A stretch of 63,209 nucleotides of DNA from Rhizophagus sp. LPA8_4_AMF. Taxonomy: Eukaryota; Glomeromycota; Glomeromycetes; Glomerales; Glomeraceae. Shown in pieces: positions 11,305 through 23,572 of the stretch (position 1 is the first letter of the stretch; each line of letters opens with the position of its first letter). A program made the translations under genes and the position numbers. The notes below the pieces were generated by a model, which had not been told where the DNA came from, did not search any database, and saw only the letters and a program-made list of their open reading frames with translations. Location: assembly GCA_021464525.1 (NCBI GenBank), contig JADRCO010000049.1:1-63209 (forward strand), in the 5' to 3' direction.

Positions 11305-13027
11305 CCTCTATAGTCACTCCCGGTACAATCACAATCACATAATATAAATCCTCCGTTATAAGCATATCTCTTATGAAAACCAACAACCATCAATGCTATG
11401 ATATGATCACAATGCTTTTAAGTCACACCCTTGGAATTAATAATTAGTAATGATATATGTTATTTAAAATCCCTCTATACAATCACTTTTCATTAAAATC
11501 ACCTTTTACCTTTGGTCCCGAAGTGTGCGGCTATAGAGTGGCGATTATATTAATCATCTTTATAGATAAGTAAAATAGATTAATGGGTCAAAAGTTATGT
11601 AATGTGAAATATTAATTGGTTGAAATGTGGTTCATTGTTTTTTTTTTAACAAAGTCTAAAAATTGCAAATATTGCTATTAATATAATAAGTTAAATGTGA
11701 TTTACTGTATTTCTGAGTTCATAATGGAATATCAGGCGTAAAATAGCTAATAATAGAATCAATTATAGATGGAATGATGCTATAATATTCTAGGTTTATA
11801 AAAATTTAAATTCGTGATAAACAAATAATTATTATTTCTAAATATAAAAGGAAATTCGCGCTTATTATTATTGGTGTTTATCTATGCTTTATAATGTAAT
11901 ATAATTAATAATATTAGATTTTGTTTGTATTTTAAATATAAAAACGCAAAGTTTTGGTCAAAGTTGGGATGCAAGTATTATAAACGGACAAAATAAATTT
12001 CTAGTGACTATTCTTTTTGTTTGCCGCAGTTAAAATCAAATGTGAAAAGACTGAAAGAAACTCTGGGTTCAACTACTTTTGAACGCTCTGGAATACTATT
12101 ATCAAATGCTTATCGGTTGTAATATTGTTAATGACTAATTCATAAAATCAGTTTATTTCACGTGGCATTTTCCGAGTTACGCAAAATATGATTGGTATTT
12201 GCGTAATATATACAATTTTGTTCCCTTACGCCATTCTTTTAATAATGCCTTTATATTCATTAAATCATTAATTAAATGTGCCAAGCATTTTTCAAGATAG
12301 TGTTTATGCTTTATAATTTATGATAATTAGTAATTAATTCAATAGGTAACCGCAAATTTAGGACCAGGAGCTATAAAAATGAGAATTGTCAGAAATCGAC
12401 ATAATACATTCTAGCTATAATTCTTTTCTATTACCACAGTTTATAAGAAAAATAATAAATTTATTCTATAATATAACGGAACATTTTAATTTTATAACTG
12501 ATTAAGGCTTTTTCTGGCGGTTATGATATATATAATAAATCAAAGGTGAAAAGTCTAAAATAATTTTCTAGCTTTAATTACTTTTGGAAAGCACTATAAT
12601 TTAATTAATTGGTATTGTCAAACGCGAAAAATTGTAAGAACTTTGTGTGATTAAAAAATCAATGATTTGTATTCTGGTTTATTATACAAAAAAGTAATAG
12701 CGCTTTGAATTTTGATTCAAATTTATGCCTTAGTTTATTGTTAAACAACAAATTTAAATATCAATTGACATTGGCCCGTCACTTTCCCAATTATTTTATT
12801 ATGCGAAAATTCTTTAAGCAAATTTAGAATTTCTGTAATAAATATAGAAAAGCGAATAAACCCAACAACCTAACAGAACTTGATTCAATTCTTGCCGAAA
12901 TGGGTTACCTGTGATATTAAGGGGCATAAGTGCTTGCCAGTTCACATATATGGCATATTTAATGATCCGGAATTCCTTCAAAATTGGGTATAAAAAAATT
13001 TGATTTGAATAATACTTGAGGAATTTA
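11305..13027. other. Gene-free AT-rich stretch
   Basis: No open frame with family resemblance and no clear repeat. It is composed of AT-rich unique-looking DNA with scattered CACGTG-type sites. Confidence 0.5.
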
Positions 13028-13660
13028 CAGCTGTTTTCATAAGATGTGGGACAAAATAAAATTTGATCCGGCGGCCTACCAGGTTGTCGGGTGTCACGTG
13101 TTTCAAGATTTGCATTACTGTAAATACGATTAAATCAACTCGTCAAATTGCTAAACACCTTGGTATTAGCAAGACAGCTGTTGGTCGTGTATGCAATATT
13201 TTAAAAATATGAATGTATAGAAACTTCCTTTGTTAGGCAGATCACGACTTTTCAATTCTAATGACCTAAATACCTCGAAGTTTTACTAAAAGAAAGGTTG
13301 ACTGGTATTTACATGAACTTCATTCAGAAATGGAGCTTTGGATGGGAAGAAATCTAAGTATTTCAACATTATGGCGAACTTTACATAGACTTGGATATAC
13401 ACAAAAATGTATGCTAAATTTCAATATGATTTATTAATACTTATTTCAAGAATCAACACACAGTACTATATACTGTATATCTTATTTTTAAGTTATCTAA
13501 ATTTGCTAAAGAACGTAATGAAAATGAACGTACAACTTTCGTATTATACATTTTAGTATTAAATATAAATATCATAAAATCATGTGACCCGACCGGTATA
13601 CACTATACCGGGCCAGCGGATCAAAATTTTGTTTTGTCCCGGATCTTATGAAAACAGATT
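13028..13660. mobile_element. Decayed Tc1/mariner-type element with long inverted repeats
   Basis: The left end from 13028 and the reverse complement of the right end to 13660 share CTGTTTTCATAAGAT, then GGGACAAAA, then TTTGATCCG, so inverted repeats of roughly 40-70 bp are still visible. TA lies just outside each end (13026-13027 and 13661-13662). The interior carries broken transposase sequence (see the next entry). At about 633 bp it is far shorter than an autonomous element and is internally deleted. Confidence 0.7.
13110..13420 (+). pseudogene. Tc1/mariner transposase remnant
   Basis: Translated pieces in different frames read TRQIAKHLGISKTAVGRV, a typical Tc1 helix-turn-helix, then LLKERL, then YLHELHSEMELWMGRN and STLWRTLHRLGYT, the usual linker before the catalytic core. 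Stops and at least one frameshift separate them, and the DDE core is absent. It is clearly dead. Confidence 0.75.
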
Positions 13661-13858
13661 TAAGTAATTTTTTTTCCGCGATTCCGCCCGGAATTGTCGC
13701 ATTTTCAAAGATTATTGCGTAGTCACGTGATAATATGTCCGAGCCAATAGAAATGTATAGTTGATCAACTTTATTTTAAATAGCAAATTAGGAAATTAGT
13801 AAAACATTATTTTCTTTCCTTCTTTCTCAAAAAAAAATAAAAAATAAAAAATAAAAAA
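13661..13858 (+). promoter_or_regulatory. Promoter region of gene D
   Basis: Lies between the mariner remnant and the gene D ATG. It includes CCAAT at about 13744, a pyrimidine-rich stretch (TTTCTTTCCTTCTTTCTC) at about 13810-13829, and an A-rich leader immediately before the ATG, a common arrangement in fungal promoters. The transposon ends about 200 bp from the start codon, so it may have replaced distal promoter DNA. Confidence 0.4.
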
Positions 13859-16800
13859 ATGTCTAAAGAAGCGTTCGAAAGAGACTCGGATTATTGTGTT
13901 GATTGGTTGGAAAAATCGATTACCGAAGAATATTTTCATTATTATGAATATTCAAAGTTCGAAAATATACAAGAAATTGGAAATAAAAAAGCTTCAAGAG
14001 TCTATCGTGCTAAATGGAAAAATACTGATCATTTTTGTGTTTTGAAATCCTTTCATGACAAATCTTTTAAAGATGTTGTCAATGAGGTATAATTTAAATA
14101 AGAAAATATTTTCTATTTTAGTTAATTTTATTTCAAAAAAATTTATTAATTAAAATATTAATACGTACAGTTAAAATTACACCAAAAAATTAGTTCTCAT
14201 CCAAACATTATTCAATTTTATGGGGTCACAAAGATAAAAGACGGTATGTAATAAAAACATGATGTAATGTGTCTAGTAAATAATGACTTCATTTATATAT
14301 ATATTTACATTGATACGTTTACTTTATTCTTATATACTAGTTGACGAAATTTATAAATACGGTTTAGTTTTGGAATATGCCGATAAGGATACATTAGATT
14401 CTTATTTAAATAAGCATATTGTCAAACTTAGTTTGTACGATAAATATCAGTTAGCAATCCAACTTGCAAATGCTGTATCGTATATGCATGAATGTGATAT
14501 TATTCATTGTAATCTGGTAATATGTAATTATGTTATTCAGTTTGTTATTTAAATTTGTTTATTTAAATTTGTTTTTTTAATGGAATTATAGAATTCAAAG
14601 AACATACTTGTAAAACAGAAAAATATTAAGATTGCAGGATTTGGTTTAGCAAAAAAAATTCCCGAATCAACTATTAATGTGTCTAAAATATTTGATGTAA
14701 TACCTTACATAGATCCAAAATTTTTAAGTAATCATAATTATGAATTGGATAAAAAATCTGATGTATATAGCATTGGAGTTTTAATGTGGCAAATATCAAG
14801 CGGACGGAAACCATATTCTACTACGGACATTATTGATGGTACACACTTAATCTCAACTATTTTGGGGGGTGGAAGAGAAAAATTTACTGATGAAACTCCT
14901 GATGAATATAACCAATTATATGCGGGTAATTAAGATTATATGATTTTTTTAAAATAAAAAATGATATTAATTCAATTAGTTAATTCACTTATTTAGAATG
15001 TTGGAAATATAAACCAGATGAACGCCCAACTATGCAAAAAATTGTTTCAACTCTTAATTTTTTATTATCTGATGACTTTCAAGATGATGATCGTTCTGAT
15101 GATAATGATGGTGATGATTCAATTGACAATGCAGCTAAATGGATTAAAAATGCTCTAGAAAACGATGTTGTTAAATACATACCCTTTAGTAACTTATTAA
15201 AACTGGAACCACTTCATGCAGGAGGATTTGCATTTATTATGAGGGCAACTTGGACCAAAACAAAAGACTATGTAATTTTCAAAAAATTGGTTAATACGAC
15301 AAATATAAAGAATAATTTATTAGATGCTTTTATTCATGAATTGCAAATCCATTTAAGACTTAATGATAATAACCGAATTATACGATGTTTAGGTATTAGT
15401 AAAGGTAATTTATTATAACAGGAATAATTGGTTTTATTTATATAATTTATAAATTGTTTTTTGTTTAGATCGAAGAACAAAAGAATATTTACTTGTAATG
15501 GAATATGCTAATGGTGGAGATCTTTTAAATTATCTCAAAAAGAATTTTGAGAAATTGACTTGAAATGATAAGAAAAGATTAGCATTTCAAATTGCAGATG
15601 GATTGTTCTATTTGCATGATGAAAATATTTTACATAGAAATCTAGTAAGTAATATCCATATTTCAATTTTTACAAATAATCAATATTTAACTTAATAAGT
15701 TTATTTGTTATTTAGCATTCTAAAAATATTCTTATTCATGAAAATAATGCTAAAATCACGGATTTTGGAATTTCAAAAAATCAAAATATTTTTGTTTTTT
15801 CTTATAAAAAACATCAAAATATTTTTGATGTTATTTCTTATAAAGAACCTAAGTGTTTAATAGATCCAAACTTTACTTATACTAAATCTTCAGATATTTA
15901 TAGCTTTGGTGTATTGATGTGGGAAATTTCTAGTGGGTGTTCTCCATTTAAGGAATATACTACATCTTCAGATATTTATAGCTTTGGTATATTGTTGTGG
16001 GAAATTACTAGTGGGTTGACTATTAAGGATAATGACAATATTACACGTGATTTTTCTATTTTTAATGAAGCTCAAGCTACAATTCCAGGTACTCCTATAG
16101 AATATGAAAAACTGTACAAGAATTGCTGGAGACAAGAATCTGAACTAAGACCAACTATTGTTGAAATTATCAATGAATTTAAAAAAATGTCAGAAGCTTG
16201 TAATAGGTTAAACCCATCTGAATTACTCAATTTTATAAAAGATTATAAACTTACTAGATTTATTAAAAAAGATGAATTGACAGCAATGTCTCAAATTCAT
16301 AGTAGCAGTTTTGGTAGTATTTCAACAGCTACTTGGATAAAAACAAATAATTTAGTTGTTTGTAAAAAAATAAATAATAATGAATCAATAAATAAGAAAC
16401 AAATTGAAGCTTTTCTTCATGAATTAGATATGCATAAGAGATTAGATTATTGTCCAAGAATAATACATATGCTAGGCATAAGTTTTGGTAAGCTTGCATA
16501 TTTTATTCATTTGTAAGTAAATACACTATTAATCAATCTTTAAATAGATTTAAATGTACAAGAATATTGGCTTATAATGGAATATGCCGATGGCGGAGAT
16601 TTACGTAAATTTCTTAAGGAAAATTTTCCAAAATTAACTTGGAATGATAAAATAAAGTTAGCTTATCAAATTACTGAAGGAATAAAATTTCTTCATAGAG
16701 AAAATATTCTTCATCGGGATTTACACTCTGGAAATATAGTAATTCATCAGGGAGAAGCAAAAATTCTTGGTATTGCAAAAAGTACGGAAACTGAAACATA

Positions 16801-17659
16801 TATTCATTCAGGTGTATTGGGAGTGGTTGCGTATATTGATCCTAAACGCCTAGAGAATTATTTGTACAAATATAATGCTAAATCTGATATTTATAGCTTA
16901 GGAGTTCTAATGTGGGAATTATCTAGTGAAAGACCACCTTTTGCTGATGAATATATTGGTGATAATCTTTTAAGAATAGATTTAATAAGTGGTCGTAGGG
17001 AAGAACCAGTACCTGATACACCTGATGAATACTTGAAATTATATAAATTATGTTGGGATCCTGATCCAGATGTAAGACCAACTATATATAAAGTTTTTAA
17101 TAAATTAGTTGAATTTGGGAAAATGATGGACATTCAGTATTTTCAAAATATTAAATATGATAGTGATGATGACAACAATATACAAGGTAAGTATGTTACA
17201 ATAATTTGAAAATATAAATATGAATATATATTTTTTTTGGTTTAAACTTCTAACTATATATTAATTGGTTTATAAAATGAATTTATTCAAGATATTCAAA
17301 GCATGCACGATGACGGTGGTAATGATACTGATATAAAAGGTAAAATTATTTATTTTATAATATGAAAATTACAAACAATGACGTTGATTTTAATTATTAA
17401 TTTCTAAAAAAGGAGACACAAAATTAAATGTTAACGATACAGGTAAAAAGTTGAATATGCAGTATAATTTTTTATTGTTTTAAAGAAATTTTTATAAATT
17501 CTTATAATTTTTATAATTTTTATTATTGATTAGATAATAAATATATGGAAGACGATAATGATGATTTAGATAGTGAGTTCTTTATATAATAAATGAATTG
17601 ATTAATTAATGATATAAACTAAAATTTGCTTCATATTTTTAGTCCCCGATGATTGTTGA
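13859..17659 (+). CDS. Gene D: triple kinase-like protein interrupted by one in-frame TGA
   Basis: Twelve exons: 13859-14086, 14171-14243, 14341-14516, 14592-14925, 14997-15404, 15469-15644, 15716-16487, 16548-17186, 17292-17339, 17413-17442, 17534-17572, 17643-17659. They sum to 980 codons in one phase, ending in PDDC. The only interruption is TGA at 15561-15563, where paralogues have the Trp of LTWND. Domain 1 has HCN for HRD and GFG for DFG. Domain 2 has HRN but an intact DFG. Domain 3 keeps HRDLHSGN but a 6-bp deletion relative to genes A and E removes the Ile-Asp of the DLG motif, leaving KILGIAK. All three therefore look catalytically compromised. It may be a recent pseudogene, or two shorter genes divided at the TGA. 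A sequencing error is also possible. Confidence 0.7.
15881..16017 (+). repeat. Internal 59-bp duplication inside gene D
   Basis: 15881-15939 and 15959-16017 are copies with a few differences, offset by 78 bp (26 codons). Both encode the helix-F region, SSDIYSFG followed by an (M/L)WEI-SG segment. The duplication is in frame, so kinase domain 2 carries this segment twice. Confidence 0.8.
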
Positions 17660-19182
17660 TTAAATACTAGATGAGATAATTTTATTTATTAACTTATTAT
17701 CGTAAAATACAGACTGATCCTTATCATCAAATGATTTTGCACTTTTCAAAAAAATATATTTTTTAACATTTTTTACGTAATCCTTATAAATGTAAATTTA
17801 AATTTTAATGTTTACGTTTATTTATGAAAATTTATTTTGCAAAACTGAATTTGTAGTATAAGTTTAATAAATCATGATAATAAAAAAAATTTTAAACCAA
17901 TATTTTTTACTATGATTTAATCACGTTAAAACTTACAAATTTTCCTTCTGAGGGGAAGTTGGCATCAAAAATTTAAATCTTATTAATACGTAATAAGGCG
18001 AAATTCATTAGAATAATAGATTTATCACATAATTTATTTTTTACGAATTATGTGAAACATTTTTATTGAAGCAAAATAACTTTGTAAATATCAGTTCTAT
18101 ATGTCTAAATTTAGATTTTAACATTTGAACATTTGATTATCGGTTATTATTTTAATTCATCCATAATCTTTTGTCGATATGTAAAATTTTGAGGAATTTA
18201 AATAAGCCCTATCTTTAAACATTACTGAATTAAGTCTTTAAATGTATCAATAGTATCAAATAAGTATATCATTGATTTAAGTTATTGTTCAGTCGATTAG
18301 GAATATGCGGGATTGATCAGTATGTATAAGCATAATAATAAAATTATTGGAGTTTATTATAAAAATTGCATGAACAGTCCCGTCAAATCGATATTAAAGT
18401 GCCGCATTAGACTATTATATAGTTTAAATCATCCAATAATATCAGATATGTAAGTATTTTTTAGGCGGCTGTTATCTGTAGTAAACCATGTGATTGGACT
18501 CACGTTATATTAATTTTACTGCGCCATTCATTTTAAAAAACGAGAGAAACTAGCTCAACCAGAAAAGATCCTTCTGGATTCGAGTTAGTAGATCAAAGTA
18601 TGAGAAAAGCACTCTTTGTCATCATTTCTCACAATTGTCAAGTAAAGAGAAATTGAAAATATTTAGATTATTTTCATAATAATACATTTATTCTTTAATA
18701 TTTCATTTATGAACTTGTAACAATAAAATATGCATAATATAAGTAATTTTAAAAAATAAATTTTAGGAGTGCTATTAACAATGTTTTTTATGTGATATCA
18801 TTAATATATAACGTGATTGTAAATCGTCCTATTACATAGTTTACAACAGGAGAGGGGTTCGAATAACAGCCGATTAAAATTATTCTGCCAATAGGACCGT
18901 GGATTACTGGATTACGTAATAAATTTTGGATAAAAGATGTTATTATTAATAATCATCGGAATATACATAGAAAGGTAAGAATTGAGTTTGCGTAAGCACG
19001 ATTATTCAATTATGTAATGTACGGTGTAAGTTTAATTTTAATATGTATGACCCACATTATAGCACAGTGATTTTCCTATCACATTTACATACTAAATTTG
19101 GAAACCATAATATACTTAAAGGAGAATTTTAGCGTTCACATTGGTTGCACGTGTAAATATTCGCTGTAATGATGAGCTTAGG
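17660..19182. other. Gene-free stretch with a possible small inverted-repeat element
   Basis: TTTTAGGCGGCTGTTAT (18459-18475) is matched 15 of 17 by the reverse complement of 18863-18879, bounding about 420 bp without coding capacity. This may be an old MITE, but I see no convincing target duplication. The rest is AT-rich and featureless. Confidence 0.4.
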
Positions 19183-19190
19183 TATAAATA
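19183..19190 (+). promoter_or_regulatory. TATA box candidate of gene E
   Basis: TATAAATA sits 137 bp upstream of the gene E ATG, just after a CACGTG-containing stretch (about 19148) and in a locally GC-richer context. Position and sequence suit a core promoter with a leader of about 100 nt. Confidence 0.45.
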
Positions 19191-19326
19191 TACTCGCCAC
19201 CCTTAAGAGGAGAAAGAAGCGAAAGAAATCCCCAATCTTTGAACTGGTTCTTACAACTCGCCCCTAAGGTTAGGTTTCATAAATTAAAAATTCCGTACAC
19301 GTTGATAAGATTATTCTCAATAAATT

Positions 19327-22110
19327 ATGGAGTTAAATTGTAATTTACAAGATTCTAATGATGATATTGTTGATGAACCACAAGATTTATTTGGAGAAAT
19401 AATACAAGGTAAATTTCATCGATGTATAATAAATAATTATAATCATTATGTTGATTAATATTAAAAAAAAATTTTTAACCTTAAATGAAGAACCTCCATT
19501 ATCTTTATATGGGTCATGCAAAAAATGTGGACAGTCAAGAAGTCATTATCGATGGTGTCAATCATGTGAAAGAAATCAATGTGAAGAAAATTTCTCAAAT
19601 TGGACTAGTGGAAACGAGATAATTGATGAATTTTTACAAAGTTCACAATTAAATTCTACGAGACCTCAAACATTTTTAGAATGGATTCCTTTTGAAAGAC
19701 TTGAAAATATAAAATATTTAGATGAAGAATTTTATAAACCATCAAGAAGTACCATATATTCAGCTATTTGGATAGATGGACCAAGAATTTTATGGAATGA
19801 AGAAAATGAACAATATGAAAGATCTAAAATTCAAGTTCTTGTCAAGATGTATAACAAGGATCAAGTTAATAAAATTTTAAATGAGGTAAATAAATAATTA
19901 TTTAAACATACTCATGTAATTCATTAATATACGTAACTAATATATATTAACTATTTATTTAGCTTAAAATATATTTAGATTGTCATACACAAGATTATGA
20001 TTTATTAATTCAATTTTATGGGATATCTAAACACCCTGAAAATAATGAATATTTTAATGTAAAACAATATTCTCAAAATGGTTCGTTATATGATTACGTT
20101 TTAAAAAATTTCAATAATTTGAATTGGGAAATAAAATTGCATATGCTTTTCTACCTTGCTAAAGATTTGAAAGCTTTACATGATTCTGGATATGTTCATA
20201 AAAATTTTTATCCAACAAATATATTAATATTTGATAATAATTTATGTGCAATAAGTACATTCTCAAAATGCCGTAAAGATTTGCTTTTACCAAACACAGA
20301 TGATAATTATAGAAAAGCTAACGATATATATGAATTTAGAATGATAATGTACATTGTTGGAACCGGAAATATTCCTTATGACCTGACTTGCGCTCAATCA
20401 TTTGATAGTAATACATTTTTAACTCTTTATAGACTGGTACCAAAATTTTCAAATAATATACCAAAAAGTTTCAAAGAATTAATGGAAAGATGTTGGAATC
20501 CTGTATCGGAGTTATGCCCTGATATTCATGAAATATATAACAACTTATTGAACTGGTGGTCGTTCATTTATCATAAGTGTTTGAATTCAATATGTATAGA
20601 ATTTCTTACTATAAATAATATAGATTATTCTAACCAAAACCTTTAGTAAAACCACAGAAGACGAAATTAAAAGAAATAGTCCTTCCAAATAAAAAAAACT
20701 TGGAACCATCAGAATTGATTGATTTTATTATAAATAATCATTTCATTTGGAAAGCTACTTGGAAAAAAACAAATAATTTAGTTGTTTGTAAAAAATTAAA
20801 AAATAATGAATCAATTAGTAAAAAACAAATTGAAGCCTTCCTTCACGAATTAAACATGCACAGAAGATTGGATTTTTGTTCAAGAATAATACGTATATTA
20901 GGTATAAGTTTTGGTAAGCAATTTTTAAACATTACTGGCATATCATGATTAACATATTACGCTATTAGTGCTCCGCACGAGCCGTGAGCCAGGTATATCG
21001 AGCCGAGCTTCAATGCGAGCTGGCTCACGCGGCTCGCGAGCTCTAGGACTAAGCAAAAACAATATTTGCGCATGGATCATCAGCTGATCATTTCGCAAAT
21101 TCTATATTTAATCAATAAATTGTCCGGTTCGAGCTGGCTCAAATTTTGGCTCGGCTCGGCTCGAGCCGGCTCATGCGGAGCCTTATACGCTATCATGCTT
21201 AATTTTTTATTTACTTAGTATTCGTTTATCTATTTACAGATGAAAGTACAAAAGAATATTTACTTGTAATACAATATGCTGATGGTGGTGATTTACGCAA
21301 ATATCTTAAACGTAATTTCTCGAGATTAACATGGGATGATAAAATCCGATTTGCTTATCAAATTACCGAAGGAATAAAATTTCTTCAAGGAGAAAATATT
21401 CTCCATCGAGATTTACATTCTAAAAATATAGTAATACATCAGGGAGAAGCTAAAATTATTGATCTTGGTATTGCAAAAAGTACTGAAACCGAGACACATC
21501 TTCATTCGGGTGTATTTGGAATGATTTCATATATAGATCCTAAATTATTAGAGGATTATACATATAAATATAATGATAAATCTGATATTTATAGTTTAGG
21601 AGTTCTTATGTGGGAATTATCTAGCGGTTATCCTCCTTTTATTAACAATGAAAATGAAAATCTTTTAAGAATCCATTTAATAGGTGGTCGTAGAGAAGAA
21701 CCAATACCTGGTACACCCAATGAATACTTGAAATTATATAAATTATGTTGGGATTCTGAAGCCGAAGTAAGACCAACTGTTAGTAAAGTTTTTACTAAAT
21801 TAGGAAAGCTGTTAGGTATTCAAGATGATGATAATGATGATAATGATAACGATGATAATGTTATACAAGGTAAAATTTATTTAAATTCAGTTTATTCTTT
21901 TTGTAATAATGAAATAAATATTTATTATTTAAAAAATTTCAGATTCTAATAATGAACGGAAAAATGATAATAATACAGTTGACGATGTTCATAATTGTGA
22001 TGATTTATCCAGTAAGTGTATTTTACTTTGTAGTAATTTTACTATCTTAAGAATATATAAAATATTAATTGTTCATTATATTATTAGTTCCATCTGACGA
22101 CGATGATTAA
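19327..22110 (+). pseudogene. Gene E: pseudokinase-kinase paralogue of gene A with frameshift and lost Gly loop
   Basis: Exons 19327-19408, 19491-19885, 19963-20913, 21240-21869, 21943-22011 and 22088-22110 parallel gene A throughout (leader MELN, CxxC module, NWTSGN, two kinase domains, acidic tail). Exon 3 is 951 nt, one base out of phase: the first kinase frame runs into TAG at 20644-20646, while the second resumes in a frame open from 20634. A 1-nt deletion or 2-nt insertion near 20634-20643 explains it. Domain 1 has HKN for HRD and STF for DFG. Domain 2 has lost about 20 residues including the Gly loop, but keeps HRDLHSKN and DLG. The intron 20914-21239 carries a hAT MITE. The tail ends in IPSDDDD. 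Two shorter proteins could still be made. Confidence 0.75.
20966..21185. mobile_element. hAT-type MITE with exact 8-bp target duplication, inside a gene E intron
   Basis: The 220-bp element is flanked by TACGCTAT on both sides (20958-20965 and 21186-21193). The ends match 16 of 19 as inverted repeats, consensus TANNGCTCCGCANGAGCCG. The interior is made of GAGCC/GGCTC blocks and lacks coding capacity. An 8-bp duplication is the hallmark of hAT transposition. It enlarges the intron from about 100 to 326 bp without touching splice sites. Confidence 0.85.
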
Positions 22111-23572
22111 TAATATAATTATTTTATTTAATTAAAAACATTGCCTCAAATCATTTTATATATTAAAATTTATTTTAAGCTAAAGGCAAATTAATTCATA
22201 ATTATATACAAGTTACAACCATTTATACTATATTTATTTAATATTATCATAAAATATTAGTGTATTTATTAATATAATAATATTATCATGTGCATAATAA
22301 AGTCATGGTGTTTGATTTAATAATTGATATTACTTGTCTTTTCAATCGTTTCTGACTTAAAAATAATAATAAAAAAAATAATAAATAAATTTATAAAAAG
22401 AATACCATTTGAATTTATGGTTCCGAAGTTACCGAGGAAGCACTGATCAGGCAAAGAGAGTGAAACCCTTCCTTGCGGCTTCTTATTTGTATAGCTTACA
22501 GATTAAAGCTATAATTTTTAAAACATGTTTCGTAGTAAATAAAGTAAAGTCGAAATAATTCCGATTGATATTGGATTAAATATTAAAGCGTATCTAATAA
22601 TGCACAATTTCTTTGTATAGTAGATAGATGATAAAGTGTTTAATTATGTTTGAATTTAACCGCTTTCACTAGAATCATTTTCACGATATAAAATTACTAT
22701 ATTTCTAAATAATAACTATAGTGTTAGTACTATCGCTATATTAACAGCAAAGCCACTCTTTTATGACCACATGGAATACATACAGTAGCTAGTGCAAATA
22801 TCAAACCACTTTTTTAAACGATCGGTTTTAAAATAGCCGCAGTAATTAAATCACATGACTATTATTAGTGATCGGCTAAGTGACCGGACTTACATATCGG
22901 CATTATAATTAATTATATTTTTTAAAAATGTATTTTATTACGTGTGTGCACTCCGTAATGAGGATAAACTATTCATTGGTGCAATTTATCTTATTTTTAG
23001 AAATTATTATATAGAAACGACGACCTCCGTAATCGAGGCTAAACTATTCTTTTATGGAAAAACTGGTTTTATTTGGGCTTAATGTTTATTGTTTATTTTT
23101 ATGAAGAATTTCAGGAGTAATTTTGTAGATCGAAGATGTTAGGAAAAACTCGCTCAAGAAAATATTTTATAAGAATTTCAAGATACTCGAAGCAAGAATA
23201 TTTCTTTAACTTTCCTTATTTTCTTTTTGTTTACATTTAATTCTTATTAAAAGAATTATTTTCTTTATTTTCTTTTTGTTTATTTTATTTCTTGGATTTG
23301 ATATTTAAGGAGCGGATTTTTGACATTCGTAATTTTTAATTTTTTACTTAGAAAAAATTTAAAGAAAAAAATAGGTTATTGATTTTATTGGCTCATTGAA
23401 CTCGTATTTTATTAATAAATTTGATTTGTTAGCAATTGTAATCGACCTTGTGGCACAGTCTTTTGACTGACAGGTAACACTGTGGGGTCCGACCTTACAA
23501 CGTTTACATCCTCAGACAACGTAATACAGGTGCAATAAAAGGCATTCATTTTCTCTTTTCAAAAAAAAAAGA
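22111..23572. other. Gap between gene E and the F-box pseudogene
   Basis: No coding evidence. The last 40 bp (AAAGGCATTCATTTT near 23539) resemble the promoter of the F-box gene at 49216 (AAAGGCGTTCATTT), so the dead F-box copy still has its promoter. Confidence 0.45.

Noticed and set aside
16891-17133. Antisense frame within gene D
   Set aside because: Shadow of the well-supported kinase exon on the other strand.
18851-18871. GGGTTCGAATAACAGCC resembling a tRNA T-arm
   Set aside because: No complementary stem, no anticodon arm or acceptor pairing nearby; better explained by the inverted repeat with 18459-18475.
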